Source of the DNA: Paenibacillus qinlingensis
GTDB lineage: Bacteria; Bacillota; Bacilli; Paenibacillales; NBRC-103111
Reading direction: 5' to 3'
Assembly (NCBI RefSeq): GCF_013204845.1
Contig: NZ_JABMKY010000001.1
Span: forward strand, 718,994 to 782,993
Length of the DNA stretch: 64,000 nt
The position numbers were made by a program, and so were the translations under genes. The notes beneath the pieces are model-generated. The model searched no databases and was not told where the DNA came from. It worked only from the letters and a program-made list of their open reading frames with translations. Positions 36,703 to 46,157 of this stretch are shown piece after piece. Numbering within the stretch: the stretch's first letter is position 1; each line of letters begins with the position of its first letter.

Positions 36703-36952
36703 GTTGTCCTCGGTTTCACTCGAGTTTGCCGGTTTTGCCGTGTTATTAAGATGAAAACTTTACTTTCTATTCTGCTCACCTTGTTTTCTCTAGTGACTAC
36801 TACACAAATTCGAAATTTGGACAAAAATTCGACCCATTTTACATTAGTTTATCTCTTATTTTATAAATTATGGATAAAAACAGTCTTTTTTCTCATAATA
36901 AATCCAGTAATTAGAAACTACGCCTACAACACTCGACTTTAACCGTCACAAT

Positions 36953-36966
36953 TACAAGCGTTTCCA
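36953..36966. promoter_or_regulatory. cre-like site upstream of lipoprotein gene
   Basis: TACAAGCGTTTCCA (reverse TGGAAACGCTTGTA) matches the cre pattern TGNAARCGNWWNCA except for one terminal base. It is 170 bases before the gene, so its role is uncertain. Confidence 0.35.
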
Positions 36967-37135
36967 TGAGTTTATTGCCAGCATATCCATTTTTCCCAAC
37001 ATCATTTCGCTAGGCTAGGTTTGCAATTCCGGGCGTCATCGTTTATATTTTTATCTTGCTGGCTATCCTATTAGCATAGAATTCGGTCATTTTAACAATA
37101 TAAGTCAGCAGATTAATTATAATGAGGTGCACCCC

Positions 37136-37678
37136 ATGACATTGAAAAAAACAGCTGCAGGGCTTCTTATACTAACTATGGCGGTTACAGGCGCTGCATG
37201 TACTTCCAAAGATTCCACAACTACTCCGACACCTGCGGGGACAGCAACAGCAGCTCCACAAGCCACAGCGGCTGTAACGCAGGATGCAACGAACATGAAG
37301 GGCTACATTGCAGCAAGAATTGCACGCGAGAAAGTAGATTACTTGTTCGCTGAAGCCAAATCAGCAGACGGCGCTCTTGTGGTAAATCCGATTGCTGCAA
37401 CAGATAAAGAGTCAGCTAAGAAGTTTCTTTCTAGCTACGTCGATGCCGCGATGCTTGATACGATTGTAAATCATTATGTCACGGATGCGAAGGCTGGTGC
37501 GGCATTCCTTACGAACACGAAGTCGTACTTCACTGACAATATTTTAGCGACCAAAAAGGAAGAAATCACGTTTGATAAAGCCAACACACCTGAGCTCGTG
37601 AAATTCACAACAAAAGATGGCGTTACGTATACAACGAAAAAAGTAAACGATAAATATCTTCTTTCCGAAGTAAAATAA
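37136..37678 (+). CDS. Small secreted lipoprotein of unknown function
   Basis: 180 residues from the ATG at 37136, which has GAGGTG 6 bases upstream; an in-frame GTG at 37127 sits inside that site. Lipoprotein signal ending TGAAC with lipidation at C22, then a Thr/Pro/Ala tether (23-52). The mature domain (about 55-180) has a DUF-like alpha plus beta pattern ending in paired strands (VKFTTKDGVTYTTKKVNDKYLLSEVK). I do not recognise a family. It stands alone with its own terminator. Confidence 0.75.
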   Translation: MTLKKTAAGLLILTMAVTGAACTSKDSTTTPTPAGTATAAPQATAAVTQDATNMKGYIAARIAREKVDYLFAEAKSADGALVVNPIAATDKESAKKFLSSYVDAAMLDTIVNHYVTDAKAGAAFLTNTKSYFTDNILATKKEEITFDKANTPELVKFTTKDGVTYTTKKVNDKYLLSEVK

Positions 37679-37694
37679 TACTTGTACATGACAA

Positions 37695-37726
37695 TAGCCC
37701 AGCCCCTAAGTTATGAGGGCTGGGCT
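37695..37726 (+). terminator. Terminator of the lipoprotein gene
   Basis: AGCCCAGCCC and GGGCTGGGCT pair around an 11-base loop; the trailing sequence AACTTCATTC is only modestly T-rich. Confidence 0.75.
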
Positions 37727-37745
37727 AACTTCATTCATCTCCTGC

Positions 37746-37772
37746 TAAAGAGCTAAGCATCCGCTTAGCTCT
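37746..37772 (-). terminator. Terminator of the LtaS-like gene
   Basis: AGAGCTAAGC/GCTTAGCTCT with a short loop, 12 bases past the stop at 37784 on the minus strand, followed by TTTAGC. Confidence 0.75.
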
Positions 37773-37783
37773 TCTTACTTTAT

Positions 37784-39658
37784 CTATTTCTTAAAATAAT
37801 TGCTCTCATGGAGCCAATCTGCGATTTGGAACGATCGCAGGATATGATTCTTCTCCGCATCCTGCGCCTCGCCAACCAGCGTACCATTATTAAGAATAGT
37901 GAAATTCCGATTCGTATTCACAAGGATTTTGCCCATCGCAGTTGACTCGAATTTCGCTTTATCTACCCCCATCAGATACGCCAGTGTAGGTAAGGTATCG
38001 ACCTGCCCTCCGATGGTGGGAATCTTCTCACCTTGCATGCCTTTACTGTAAATAATGAACGGAAGCTGCAGCGAATGCGTTCTCCAGGCTTCATTTTCCA
38101 AGGAGGGGATTGCGTCAACTTGATCTTGATAGTACTTATGCACACCGGTATGATCGCCATAAATCGCAACAACCGATTGATCTAACACACCTAATTGATC
38201 CAACTTGTCTAGGAATGCTCCAATCTGCTTATCTGTATAGTTGATTGCTTGAAAGTAGGCCCCCATGATCGTCTTATCCAAATTCGGATCTACATGCAGC
38301 TGCCTTGTTTTCTCAGGTAAATCGAATGGTCCATGACTAGACAATGTAATGACGTGCAGCATGAACGGGGATTGGACATTCGCCATTTTGTCCCCAAGCT
38401 GTCGGAGATAAGACTCATCAGACAAACCAAGGCCGACGGTATCGTCTTCCTTGTACTTCCGCAAATCCCAACTCGTTTGGTACCCGATATTGTGATGTGC
38501 TTCGACCCAGTTCCAGCTTCCCGCGGGTTCCGAATGCGTAGAAATCGTCTGGTAGCCCATACCTTCCATCAACTTGGGCAATGAATTGTACGTATTCGTC
38601 GGATACCGAAAGAAATTCGCACCCGATCGAATAGGGAACACGGATGTCGTCGTCAACAAATCACTATCTGAACTCGTCCCATTATTAACCTGCTCGTAGA
38701 AATTGTTGAAATATATACTATTTCCTAGTAGACGGTTTAGATTAGGTGTAATTTCCTGTCCATTGACCTTTTCACCAATAACAAAGTTCTCAAGTGATTC
38801 TACCTGAATTACAATCAGATTTTTCCCTTGAAACTTCCCTTTGTAGCTGTTATCCGGTAAACCTTCTGCATTCCCTTTAAGCCAATCTTGTACCTCTGTT
38901 CGTTCTTGATCATCAAGCTTGATGTTACTGGATGCACCGAACAGTCGTATCCCATCATACAGATGATAGCCAATGGGTGACATATCTGACATGGATTGAA
39001 AAGGAGCCCAGCTAAGATTAAAAAACATCATCTCGCCTTTCGTCGTATTCTTCACATCGATACGATAATGCTCGTAGGAAACAATGCCCACAGCAAGGAC
39101 AATCAGCAGCAATGCCAGAAGAGGCTGCCTTTTGTTTTCACGTCGACGCGATAGAATCGGCGTGTTTCGATAGCGGAAAAGCGCAACCGCAGCAATTAAC
39201 ACGAGATCCACAAACAACCATAAATCAAACGGACGAATAAATGTCCAAAGATTATAATCGAGTGGATTAAATCCATTGGGATGAGCTAGGAAGCGAAGCG
39301 ATAGAAATGCTGCGTAGGCTCTGTAATACACTAAATCGCAAAACAACAATAAACTGAACAGCACCTGTATCCCGATCAAATAGTTGCGACGGCCTCGTTT
39401 TTTGAAGAATAGTCCAACAGCGACGACAAATACAATGAACATAAGATGCGACATGACGGGTGGAATGGTGAAATACATTTTACCAATATTAATCCCCGCC
39501 GTATCTGGTGCATGAAGAGCTGCCAGCAAAAGCTGTGACTTCCATAGTATTGCAAAGAACGTATACATGGTCAGCTTCTCGCTGCTCACGATTAATCGTA
39601 GTACATGCCCGATCGTGGTGCGGAAGGTCTTTCTTCTATAGGATGATAATTGCAGCAA
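37784..39658 (-). CDS. LtaS-type lipoteichoic acid synthase / phosphoglycerol transferase
   Basis: 624 residues. TTG start at 39658 supported by GAGGTG 8 bases upstream. Five N-terminal membrane segments (about 30-200) precede an extracellular sulfatase-fold domain with E287 (VIQVESLENF), catalytic Thr328 (NNGTSSDSDL) and YGDHTG. These match the Mn-binding glutamate, nucleophilic threonine and Asp-His metal site of LtaS. It transfers phosphoglycerol from phosphatidylglycerol onto a glycolipid at the outer membrane face. Bacillota usually carry several paralogues; whether this is the main synthase, a primase-like or a sporulation form cannot be told from sequence. Confidence 0.9.
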   Translation of the reverse strand: MLQLSSYRRKTFRTTIGHVLRLIVSSEKLTMYTFFAILWKSQLLLAALHAPDTAGINIGKMYFTIPPVMSHLMFIVFVVAVGLFFKKRGRRNYLIGIQVLFSLLLFCDLVYYRAYAAFLSLRFLAHPNGFNPLDYNLWTFIRPFDLWLFVDLVLIAAVALFRYRNTPILSRRRENKRQPLLALLLIVLAVGIVSYEHYRIDVKNTTKGEMMFFNLSWAPFQSMSDMSPIGYHLYDGIRLFGASSNIKLDDQERTEVQDWLKGNAEGLPDNSYKGKFQGKNLIVIQVESLENFVIGEKVNGQEITPNLNRLLGNSIYFNNFYEQVNNGTSSDSDLLTTTSVFPIRSGANFFRYPTNTYNSLPKLMEGMGYQTISTHSEPAGSWNWVEAHHNIGYQTSWDLRKYKEDDTVGLGLSDESYLRQLGDKMANVQSPFMLHVITLSSHGPFDLPEKTRQLHVDPNLDKTIMGAYFQAINYTDKQIGAFLDKLDQLGVLDQSVVAIYGDHTGVHKYYQDQVDAIPSLENEAWRTHSLQLPFIIYSKGMQGEKIPTIGGQVDTLPTLAYLMGVDKAKFESTAMGKILVNTNRNFTILNNGTLVGEAQDAEKNHILRSFQIADWLHESNYFKK

Positions 39659-39786
39659 AAACGGTTCACCTCATACTTCTTGATTTCAAGCCGATTTTCC
39701 CATTTTAACACAAGTTACTTATGTATGTTGCTTACAAATATTGCAATCTAGCGACAAGCAAGGGGCAAAAAGCTATTCTTCGTAAA

Positions 39787-39822
39787 GAAAAAGAACCTGA
39801 GACGAGTGCCCCAAGGTTCTTT
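39787..39822 (-). terminator. Terminator of the cohesin-SLH gene
   Basis: AAGAACCT...AGGTTCTT arms around a long loop, followed on the minus strand by TTTTTCTTT. It lies 32 bases beyond the stop at 39854. Confidence 0.8.
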
Positions 39823-39853
39823 CAAATGGTACGTTCTCTCACAATTCAAATCA

Positions 39854-40894
39854 TCACTTGATATAAGTTAACAAATTATAGATCAGAACTGCAGCCTGTG
39901 CACGATTCGTCGTCTCCTTAGGAAACACCTGATTGGCGTAGCCATGGACCAGCCCTATTTGGACCAGCGTAGCAACACTTGTGAATGCGTAATCAGCTAT
40001 CAACGGGACGTCTTCAAAAAGGGTTAAATCCGATTGATCTCCGACAAGAGTGAGATGATTGGAGGCGCGTAATGCTCGATCTGTCAGCACCATCATATCC
40101 TCTCTCGTAATGGAATCTTTGGGATGAAACTGATTCGCTTCGTTTCCTTGCACGATACCCAAACCTCTTGCAACAGCTACAGGCTGAGCATAATAAACGT
40201 TAGCATCAATATCATCAAATGGTTGGCCGCCAGTCCCCTTTAAGCCAAGAGCTCTCATCAATAGCACCAGGAAGTCCGCACGCGTCACCGCCGAATCAGG
40301 ACTGAATTGTCTCTCGCCAGTGCCATTCACGATGCCTTTGGAAGCCAAATCCTCAATCGCCTCCACAGCCCAATCAAAGGAATCAAGATCATCGAACGTA
40401 TAGGGATGATGTATCGTAAGTGTGGATTTCGCATTCGTTTGCTTGGTGACACTACCAAGCTTGGAATCTACAATCTTCACACTGCTTAGTGTGAGTTCAT
40501 TGTTCCCATTCTGGACCGCTTGAAAATGCAACTTGAATAGGGATTGTTCACCTTCTAATCCTTTCCCTTTTCCAACCTTTGTATGCGCTAGCTGAATATG
40601 TGAGTCCTTCACAATGGGTGGAACAGAGAACCCAGGTGCATCGGATTTGGCATCTATGAATTTTAACCTTGTAGGATCATACTCCATATTAATTTCGAAA
40701 GCATAGACGTCAATTAACTGATGTCCTGTAATGAGAACTTCAATGGTGTCGCCATAATTCGGCATTTGTGATGAAACCTTCATCGTAAATGTGCCTGACT
40801 CCTCGGCCTCAGAGGCCCAACTGGTTGTAGGAAGAATCCAACTTAATAAGAATACGAGTACGAAGCTTAGTTTCATCCATTTTCGCAAAACCAT
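39854..40894 (-). CDS. Cohesin-domain protein with three SLH modules (surface anchor)
   Basis: 346 residues from the ATG at 40894, which has GGAGGAA 7 bases upstream; the open frame extends to 40930 without a site. Signal peptide about 1-27 (SWA-SEA). Residues about 33-155 are a cohesin-like beta sandwich (GDTIEVLITGHQLIDVYAFEINMEYDPTRLKF...LFKLHFQAVQNG). Three SLH modules follow (about 161-346; TRAD, TRED and NRAQ variants). Cohesin plus SLH is the layout of cell-surface anchoring scaffoldins such as OlpA. The next gene upstream encodes a protein with both cohesin-like and dockerin domains, so direct binding is plausible but not shown. Confidence 0.82.
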   Translation of the reverse strand: MVLRKWMKLSFVLVFLLSWILPTTSWASEAEESGTFTMKVSSQMPNYGDTIEVLITGHQLIDVYAFEINMEYDPTRLKFIDAKSDAPGFSVPPIVKDSHIQLAHTKVGKGKGLEGEQSLFKLHFQAVQNGNNELTLSSVKIVDSKLGSVTKQTNAKSTLTIHHPYTFDDLDSFDWAVEAIEDLASKGIVNGTGERQFSPDSAVTRADFLVLLMRALGLKGTGGQPFDDIDANVYYAQPVAVARGLGIVQGNEANQFHPKDSITREDMMVLTDRALRASNHLTLVGDQSDLTLFEDVPLIADYAFTSVATLVQIGLVHGYANQVFPKETTNRAQAAVLIYNLLTYIK

Positions 40895-40975
40895 GTTCGA
40901 TTTCCTCCCTCGGCAATCAGCAATCAGCACGCAATAATAAGAACTCAGAACGTTATGTTTGTCCCTGAAAATTAA

Positions 40976-41022
40976 AGATCGCCCGCTATGAAACTATACG
41001 AAATGTATCATAACGGGCGATG
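40976..41022 (-). terminator. Terminator of the cohesin/dockerin gene
   Basis: ATCGCCCG...CGGGCGAT arms with an inner ATGATAC-like stem, followed on the minus strand by CTTTAATTTTC. Confidence 0.75.
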
Positions 41023-41075
41023 TGCGTCCTGCTTAACCTTGCTTACACCTAATTAGAAGCTTCATCATTACTGCA

Positions 41076-44000
41076 TTACTGTTGCAGAATACGTTGTGCG
41101 ACAGCAGCCAAATCAACCAGATCCACTTTGCCATCCCTGTTGAAATCAGCTTTCTTGAATTGTGCCCAATCTGTATCAGCGGATGTTTTGCCGTAAGCCG
41201 CTGCGACATTTGCCAAATCTATGACGGAGAGGATACCATCATTATTCAGATCTCCTGGGTCGCCAACGTATTTCAGCGAGTCAAAGACATCTAAGGCTTG
41301 TTGCAGATTCGCTAACGCTTGCGTCACTTGTGGTTTCGTCACAGCTGGATTCGCAGCAACACTTCTTGCAGCGTCGATCGCAGCTTGCAGCGCAGCTTTC
41401 GCTCCTGGTGCGTATTGACCACTGCTATATCCTTCTGTAGCCCCATCATGCAAGGATTGCGCAGCCCCAATCTTCCCATTCAAGATCGACAGATCGACAA
41501 TCGCTTTCACCAGAATCACTTCAGAAGCTGAGCCCAAGTTCGTTGCTGTCTGCAAATCTGCGAGGGCAAGACTGTCTAATACAATCGTTGTCGACACATC
41601 ATCACTCGGGGTTAACGCTTTCCAGTGAAGTGTGATCAACGGTCCGTTGACATCACCACTTGCCAAATTCGCTGTCAGAATGCGTATATGTCCCCCTCCA
41701 ACCTTTTGACCAATGATCGTAATGGCAGGATTTAAAGATTCCACCGAGTCAAATTCAAGCAATCCTGCGTCATAAGACAATTGAATATCTTGCGCATACA
41801 CGCTGGAAACGACATCAGACAAACTGATTGTCGTGTCAAAAGATTGCGCGCTTGTGACTGTTGTAGGTCCCACTATTGAAGCTGATGGCGGTACGGAACC
41901 GTACACTCTCACCTCGTGCACAGACCACCAACTGGAGTTTGTTCCGGTTTGAACCACCTTGAAATACCTTGCCACCTGTGGAGCAAAATCAATGGAGATA
42001 AGCCTATTGCTTCCCACTCCGGTCGCGATCGGACTCCCCCAAGTCACACCATCATTGGATACGTATAACGCATATCCGCGTGCATAATCATTATTGCTGC
42101 CTGTGGAATCCAACTCAATGTTGTTGATACTCGTGGGTACCTTCATGTCAATGGTAAACGATTGCTCAGGCGAAGGAGACATTGGTTTACCCGCACTCCA
42201 ACGCGTCCCCATATCGCCATCAATGAGGCGTGCCGCTGGATCTGCTGATGTCGAAGTTGCTGTCCATGCGGAGCGATCCAAGGCTCTCTTAGGCGTTGTT
42301 ACACTTAACGCCGCACTAAACGCGGAAGTGTTATTTCCGCCATCTTTGGCTTTTACTGTATAGCTGTAAGTTGTCAGCGGTTTTACCGTTGTATCCAGAT
42401 ACTCAGCCGTTGTTGTGTGGCCAATGAGCGTCCCATCCCGGTAAACATCATACCCTGTGACATTGAGATTATCGGTCGATGCGGTCCATCCAATTTTGAC
42501 ACGATCATGTGCCGCAGTCTCTTTAAGAACTAAATTAGTAGGCACGCTTGGTGCTTCCGTATCCCCAGTATCTGTCCCATAGAAGTTAATCGTTTGTCTT
42601 TGAGCACTACCTGATGTGCCATACACACGACCGCCGATACCATTAATGATGTGTGTGATTTCACTGCCTGCTGTCCCATTTAACCAAATCGTTGTCGCAT
42701 GATGGATTTTGACACCAGCCGCATTCGGCACTTCGATGGCATTTTCCAGCTTCACCGCTGCATCTCTGAAATAGGAGTACACGCCAAGTCCCCAAGCTTC
42801 ATGTGTCGTAACGGTATCAGCTACTTTATAAGAGGCATAGCCATTCTTGCTTCCATCCATCCACACCGCTTGATTCGGCACATCATACGGAATCTCTGAC
42901 TGGTAGAAGTAAACACGACCGCCGTTCCCATTCCATAAGGTTTGATACTCATTATGATGCTCATTAAATAAACCATACAAGGTGACATCATCACCATTCA
43001 CGATGAGGCCATTGGTCGAAACATTTTCTGTCCATCCGGCACCAGCACCATGATCTGCCCGCCACATCCAGAAGTGATCCCCGATAATGTCATCGCTGTT
43101 AATAGTCATTTGTGCTTTATTTTGACCTACAACTGCTCCGCCAGTACGGAAGAATAGATCGTGCAACGAAGTAGGATTCGCAGCGTGATCCAGGGCACTG
43201 CCTGTTGGTCCGACTTCTAGGAGCGATGAAGTTGCATTAGGCCCAGCCTCATACAGCAATCCTGCCAACTTTACACCATCCACATCAGCAATCGTCATTG
43301 CTGGTTTATCTGTCGTTGGTATCAGCGTTGGCATCCCGATGCCGAGTACAACTGTATTTGCGTTATTGATACGAATTGTATCATCAATGTGATAAATTCC
43401 TGGCGTAAACAGCAAATTCTTGCCATTCGCCAATGCAGCATTCATATTCGCAGCACTCGTTGTTGCCGGTACATCCGCGCGAACAATGTAGAATTGATCG
43501 ATACTAATGGATTCTCCTGGAGTTGCACCATTCGCCCAGCTAGCCCCTTGCGTATTCTGAGACAGTGATGGCACGAATACTTGGTATTCATTCGCGTTGT
43601 TGATATAGAGATACGGCTTCTCTCTTATGACTGGCGTGTTCTCCACCACTGTATAAGGCGGATCCGGGAAGTTCCCTGTTGGGGTATTCTTGTCACCCAC
43701 GAACACCATGTTCCAAACCCCATTGGACCAACTCGACCACTGACTATTCCGCGAGAACCATTGTTGCTGAGAAGCTGGTGTTACTTGACCATCTACGATA
43801 GAGTCCGCCAGGAAGCCGCCACTTGCCCATCCAGCGCCCCATCCAGCATCGAAATCGAACAAATTCAATTTCCCTTTAATATGTAAACGCCTGAGCGGTG
43901 CCGCTTGTGAAACCGCGATTTGCGTTGTACCTGCGGAGAAATGAGCCGGCGCAGGCGGTGTATAATTGAAAGTCGGATTAATGCTCAGATTCTCAATCCC

Positions 44001-44393
44001 CCGCCAGAAGTTACGTGTCGCATTCCCATTATCCCAATCTGCATTCACATTCAGCCCGCCATTGATCAACACATCATCTGGATTTCGTCCAAGTCCTGAA
44101 GCTTGTGTATTAAACCCAATAAAGTAATTACCATTATACGTTCCCGGTTTAAAAAGAAAGGCGTCTCTTTCCGTACCAAATTCATTGGACTCCTGTCTTG
44201 TGAATACCGCATTCACTGCACTTTGAATATCAGCTGCAGGCATATCAGGATCGAAAACATATACATTAGGACCAAAAATGGATGAATTGGCATCACCGAT
44301 GGGTGTTGCTGCACTCGAAACACCAGGACTCCACAAACTAAGAACGATTGCCATCATCGATACAGATGAAACCATTTTTTTCAAACTACGCAT
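41076..44393 (-). CDS. Secreted beta-helix carbohydrate-active protein with FN3, F5/8C, cohesin-like and dockerin domains
   Basis: 1105 residues, signal peptide about 1-28. Residues about 30-605 look like right-handed beta-helix (pectate-lyase or GH55-like feel; DDVLINGGLNVNADW, FTPGIYHIDDTIRINNANTVVLGIG, NGLIVNGDDVTLYGLF). FN3 about 612-702. F5/8C (discoidin, CBM32-like) about 705-832. Cohesin-like beta sandwich about 836-965. A helical FIVAR-like spacer lies at 966-1040. A dockerin at 1045-1103 has two Ca-binding loops (DLNNDGILSVIDL and DFNRDGKVDLVDL). AAGGGAGG precedes the ATG. Many homologues are mislabelled adenylyl cyclase. A glycosidase role for the helix is inference; no catalytic pair can be named. 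Confidence 0.78.
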   Translation of the reverse strand: MRSLKKMVSSVSMMAIVLSLWSPGVSSAATPIGDANSSIFGPNVYVFDPDMPAADIQSAVNAVFTRQESNEFGTERDAFLFKPGTYNGNYFIGFNTQASGLGRNPDDVLINGGLNVNADWDNGNATRNFWRGIENLSINPTFNYTPPAPAHFSAGTTQIAVSQAAPLRRLHIKGKLNLFDFDAGWGAGWASGGFLADSIVDGQVTPASQQQWFSRNSQWSSWSNGVWNMVFVGDKNTPTGNFPDPPYTVVENTPVIREKPYLYINNANEYQVFVPSLSQNTQGASWANGATPGESISIDQFYIVRADVPATTSAANMNAALANGKNLLFTPGIYHIDDTIRINNANTVVLGIGMPTLIPTTDKPAMTIADVDGVKLAGLLYEAGPNATSSLLEVGPTGSALDHAANPTSLHDLFFRTGGAVVGQNKAQMTINSDDIIGDHFWMWRADHGAGAGWTENVSTNGLIVNGDDVTLYGLFNEHHNEYQTLWNGNGGRVYFYQSEIPYDVPNQAVWMDGSKNGYASYKVADTVTTHEAWGLGVYSYFRDAAVKLENAIEVPNAAGVKIHHATTIWLNGTAGSEITHIINGIGGRVYGTSGSAQRQTINFYGTDTGDTEAPSVPTNLVLKETAAHDRVKIGWTASTDNLNVTGYDVYRDGTLIGHTTTAEYLDTTVKPLTTYSYTVKAKDGGNNTSAFSAALSVTTPKRALDRSAWTATSTSADPAARLIDGDMGTRWSAGKPMSPSPEQSFTIDMKVPTSINNIELDSTGSNNDYARGYALYVSNDGVTWGSPIATGVGSNRLISIDFAPQVARYFKVVQTGTNSSWWSVHEVRVYGSVPPSASIVGPTTVTSAQSFDTTISLSDVVSSVYAQDIQLSYDAGLLEFDSVESLNPAITIIGQKVGGGHIRILTANLASGDVNGPLITLHWKALTPSDDVSTTIVLDSLALADLQTATNLGSASEVILVKAIVDLSILNGKIGAAQSLHDGATEGYSSGQYAPGAKAALQAAIDAARSVAANPAVTKPQVTQALANLQQALDVFDSLKYVGDPGDLNNDGILSVIDLANVAAAYGKTSADTDWAQFKKADFNRDGKVDLVDLAAVAQRILQQ

Positions 44394-44443
44394 TGTATAC
44401 CTCCCTTAGATTAGAAACGATCTATCCTGCTCCACATTCTTTT

Positions 44444-44457
44444 GGTAAGCGATTACA
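44444..44457. promoter_or_regulatory. cre-like dyad between divergent beta-helix and sugar importer genes
   Basis: GGTAAGCGATTACA (reverse TGTAATCGCTTACC), similar to the dyads at 15527 and 26133. It lies 51 bases before the beta-helix gene and 307 before the binding-protein gene. Nothing else is identifiable in 44458-44763 apart from the ribosome binding site. Confidence 0.45.
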
Positions 44458-44763
44458 TAATTGCTCCGATCACCCTCTCGTCTTACAAAGTAGGATGCTG
44501 ACTCGTAGTTGGTATCTCCATCATAGAAAAATACGGCTTTTAATGAAAGCGGTAAACTTAAGAAGATTAGGAGAGTTACTTAAGGTTTTGGGATATTTTA
44601 ACTATAACGATGACCTTGCCTTATTCTACCTTACTTATGGATATGCTGAAGAATAGCAGGTCGATTTCCGATCATTTTCTACCCTGGTCCTTATCCTGTT
44701 CACCTTACGAAACATCCGAAAATCTTTAGAATGAAGTAGAGTCAATCAATCAGGAGGTCGAAC

Positions 44764-46083
44764 ATGAAAAAACTAACACTAATCTCTACAGCTTTACTTG
44801 CAACAACCGTTCTTGTATCCGCATGTGGAAACGGCGAAGAAGCTGCTCCGGCAGATAAAGGCACTTCCGGTGAGAAAGTAAAGCTTACCATTTGGCACAA
44901 CTGGTCTGGTCAAGATGCGAAAGCTGTTGCTATGCGTAAAATTCTAGATGATTTCCAAGCTCAGAATAAAGATATCGCTTTGGAGATTGAAGGCCTTCCA
45001 ACCGACGGTTTGAAAACTCGCTTAAAAACAGTTGCAGCAGCCAATGAAATGCCCGACCTATTCGTCATGTGGCCAGATGCGATGACGAAGGAATTCGTAA
45101 GCGGTAACTTGCTTCAACCGATCAATGAGTTCTTGGATAGCAAACCAGAATGGAAAAACAATTTCATTCCAGGCGCTTTGGACGGATATACGGTAGATAA
45201 CAAAATCTATTCCGTACCTATGAACCTATCTCCAACTTCTTTTATTTACTACAATAAAGCGCTTCTTGATCAATATAAAGTCGCTGTTCCTAAGACTTGG
45301 GATGAGCTTATGGCAGCTGTCAAAACGTTCAATGACAACAAAATCATTCCAATCGCACTTGGAAACAAAGCGAACTGGGCTGCACAATCCACGATTTTCA
45401 GCGGACTTGCTGATCGGATGACAGGATCTGAATGGTTCCTTAAAGCCGCTAAGCAAGATGGCGTGAAGTTTACAGACCCTGAATTTATTCAATCTTTGAA
45501 AAAGCTGCAAGAGCTAAGCAATGCCAAAGCGTTCCAGGATGGCTTTAACAGTATTGATCAAAACCAAATGAGACAACTTTTTTATCAAGGTAAAGCAGCA
45601 ATGTTCATAGATGGTGGATGGGCAATGGCTGACGTCGTTCAGAATGCACCGAAAGATTTGCTTGCTAACACGCATATCGCTTTACTTCCATCCATCGCGG
45701 GTGGAAAAGGTGACCCTCAATCCACTTCTGGTGTTGTTGGAACAGGACTTGGCGTTAGTAAGAAACTTACAGGAGCTAAGAAAGAAGCCGCTCAAAAATT
45801 ATTCTACGCACTATCTGGTCCCGATGGACAACAAGCAACATTGAACAGCTCCACATTGGTTAGCTACAAAATCGAACTTGATCCTTCAAAAGCAAATCCA
45901 CTATTCGTTGAACTCAACGATCTGATGAAAACAACGAAAATCACACCGGTTTATGATGCTAAACTAAGCTCCGCTGCAGTAGAAGTTATCAATAACGGAC
46001 TACAAGAGCTTCTTATGGGTGGAAACGCCGAGGCGATTGCTAAGAAAATTCAAGACTCACAAGCGGCTTCGCTAGGTAAATAA
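44764..46083 (+). CDS. Extracellular sugar-binding lipoprotein of ABC importer (second locus)
   Basis: 439 residues. Lipoprotein signal VLVSACG with lipidation at C21. Type-1 solute-binding fold of the UgpB family (KLTIWHNWSGQDAKAV; NEMPDLFVMWPDAMTKEF; AAMFIDGGWAMADVV). Strong CAGGAGG before the ATG. It heads an operon with two permeases, a YesM/YesN pair and a GH2 beta-mannosidase, so its cargo is likely manno-oligosaccharides. This is inferred from the last gene. Confidence 0.94.
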   Translation: MKKLTLISTALLATTVLVSACGNGEEAAPADKGTSGEKVKLTIWHNWSGQDAKAVAMRKILDDFQAQNKDIALEIEGLPTDGLKTRLKTVAAANEMPDLFVMWPDAMTKEFVSGNLLQPINEFLDSKPEWKNNFIPGALDGYTVDNKIYSVPMNLSPTSFIYYNKALLDQYKVAVPKTWDELMAAVKTFNDNKIIPIALGNKANWAAQSTIFSGLADRMTGSEWFLKAAKQDGVKFTDPEFIQSLKKLQELSNAKAFQDGFNSIDQNQMRQLFYQGKAAMFIDGGWAMADVVQNAPKDLLANTHIALLPSIAGGKGDPQSTSGVVGTGLGVSKKLTGAKKEAAQKLFYALSGPDGQQATLNSSTLVSYKIELDPSKANPLFVELNDLMKTTKITPVYDAKLSSAAVEVINNGLQELLMGGNAEAIAKKIQDSQAASLGK

Positions 46084-46099
46084 TACGTTATCGTACAAC

Positions 46100-46128
46100 C
46101 AGCCCTCCACATCCGTGGCAGGGCTGGC
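46100..46128 (+). terminator. Attenuator between binding protein and permease
   Basis: CCAGCCCT and AGGGCTGG pair around a short loop, followed by CTAATTTC. It parallels the hairpin at 14119-14161 in the first locus and probably sets binding-protein excess. Confidence 0.75.
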
Positions 46129-46157
46129 TAATTTCATACATGAAGGAAGTGAGATTG

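Noticed and set aside
36646..36942. 98-residue plus-strand open frame after the epimerase
   Set aside because: It runs through the operon terminator, has no ribosome binding site and no domain.
44542..44656. Short plus-strand frame before the second binding-protein gene
   Set aside because: No ribosome binding site or recognisable domain; probably chance.
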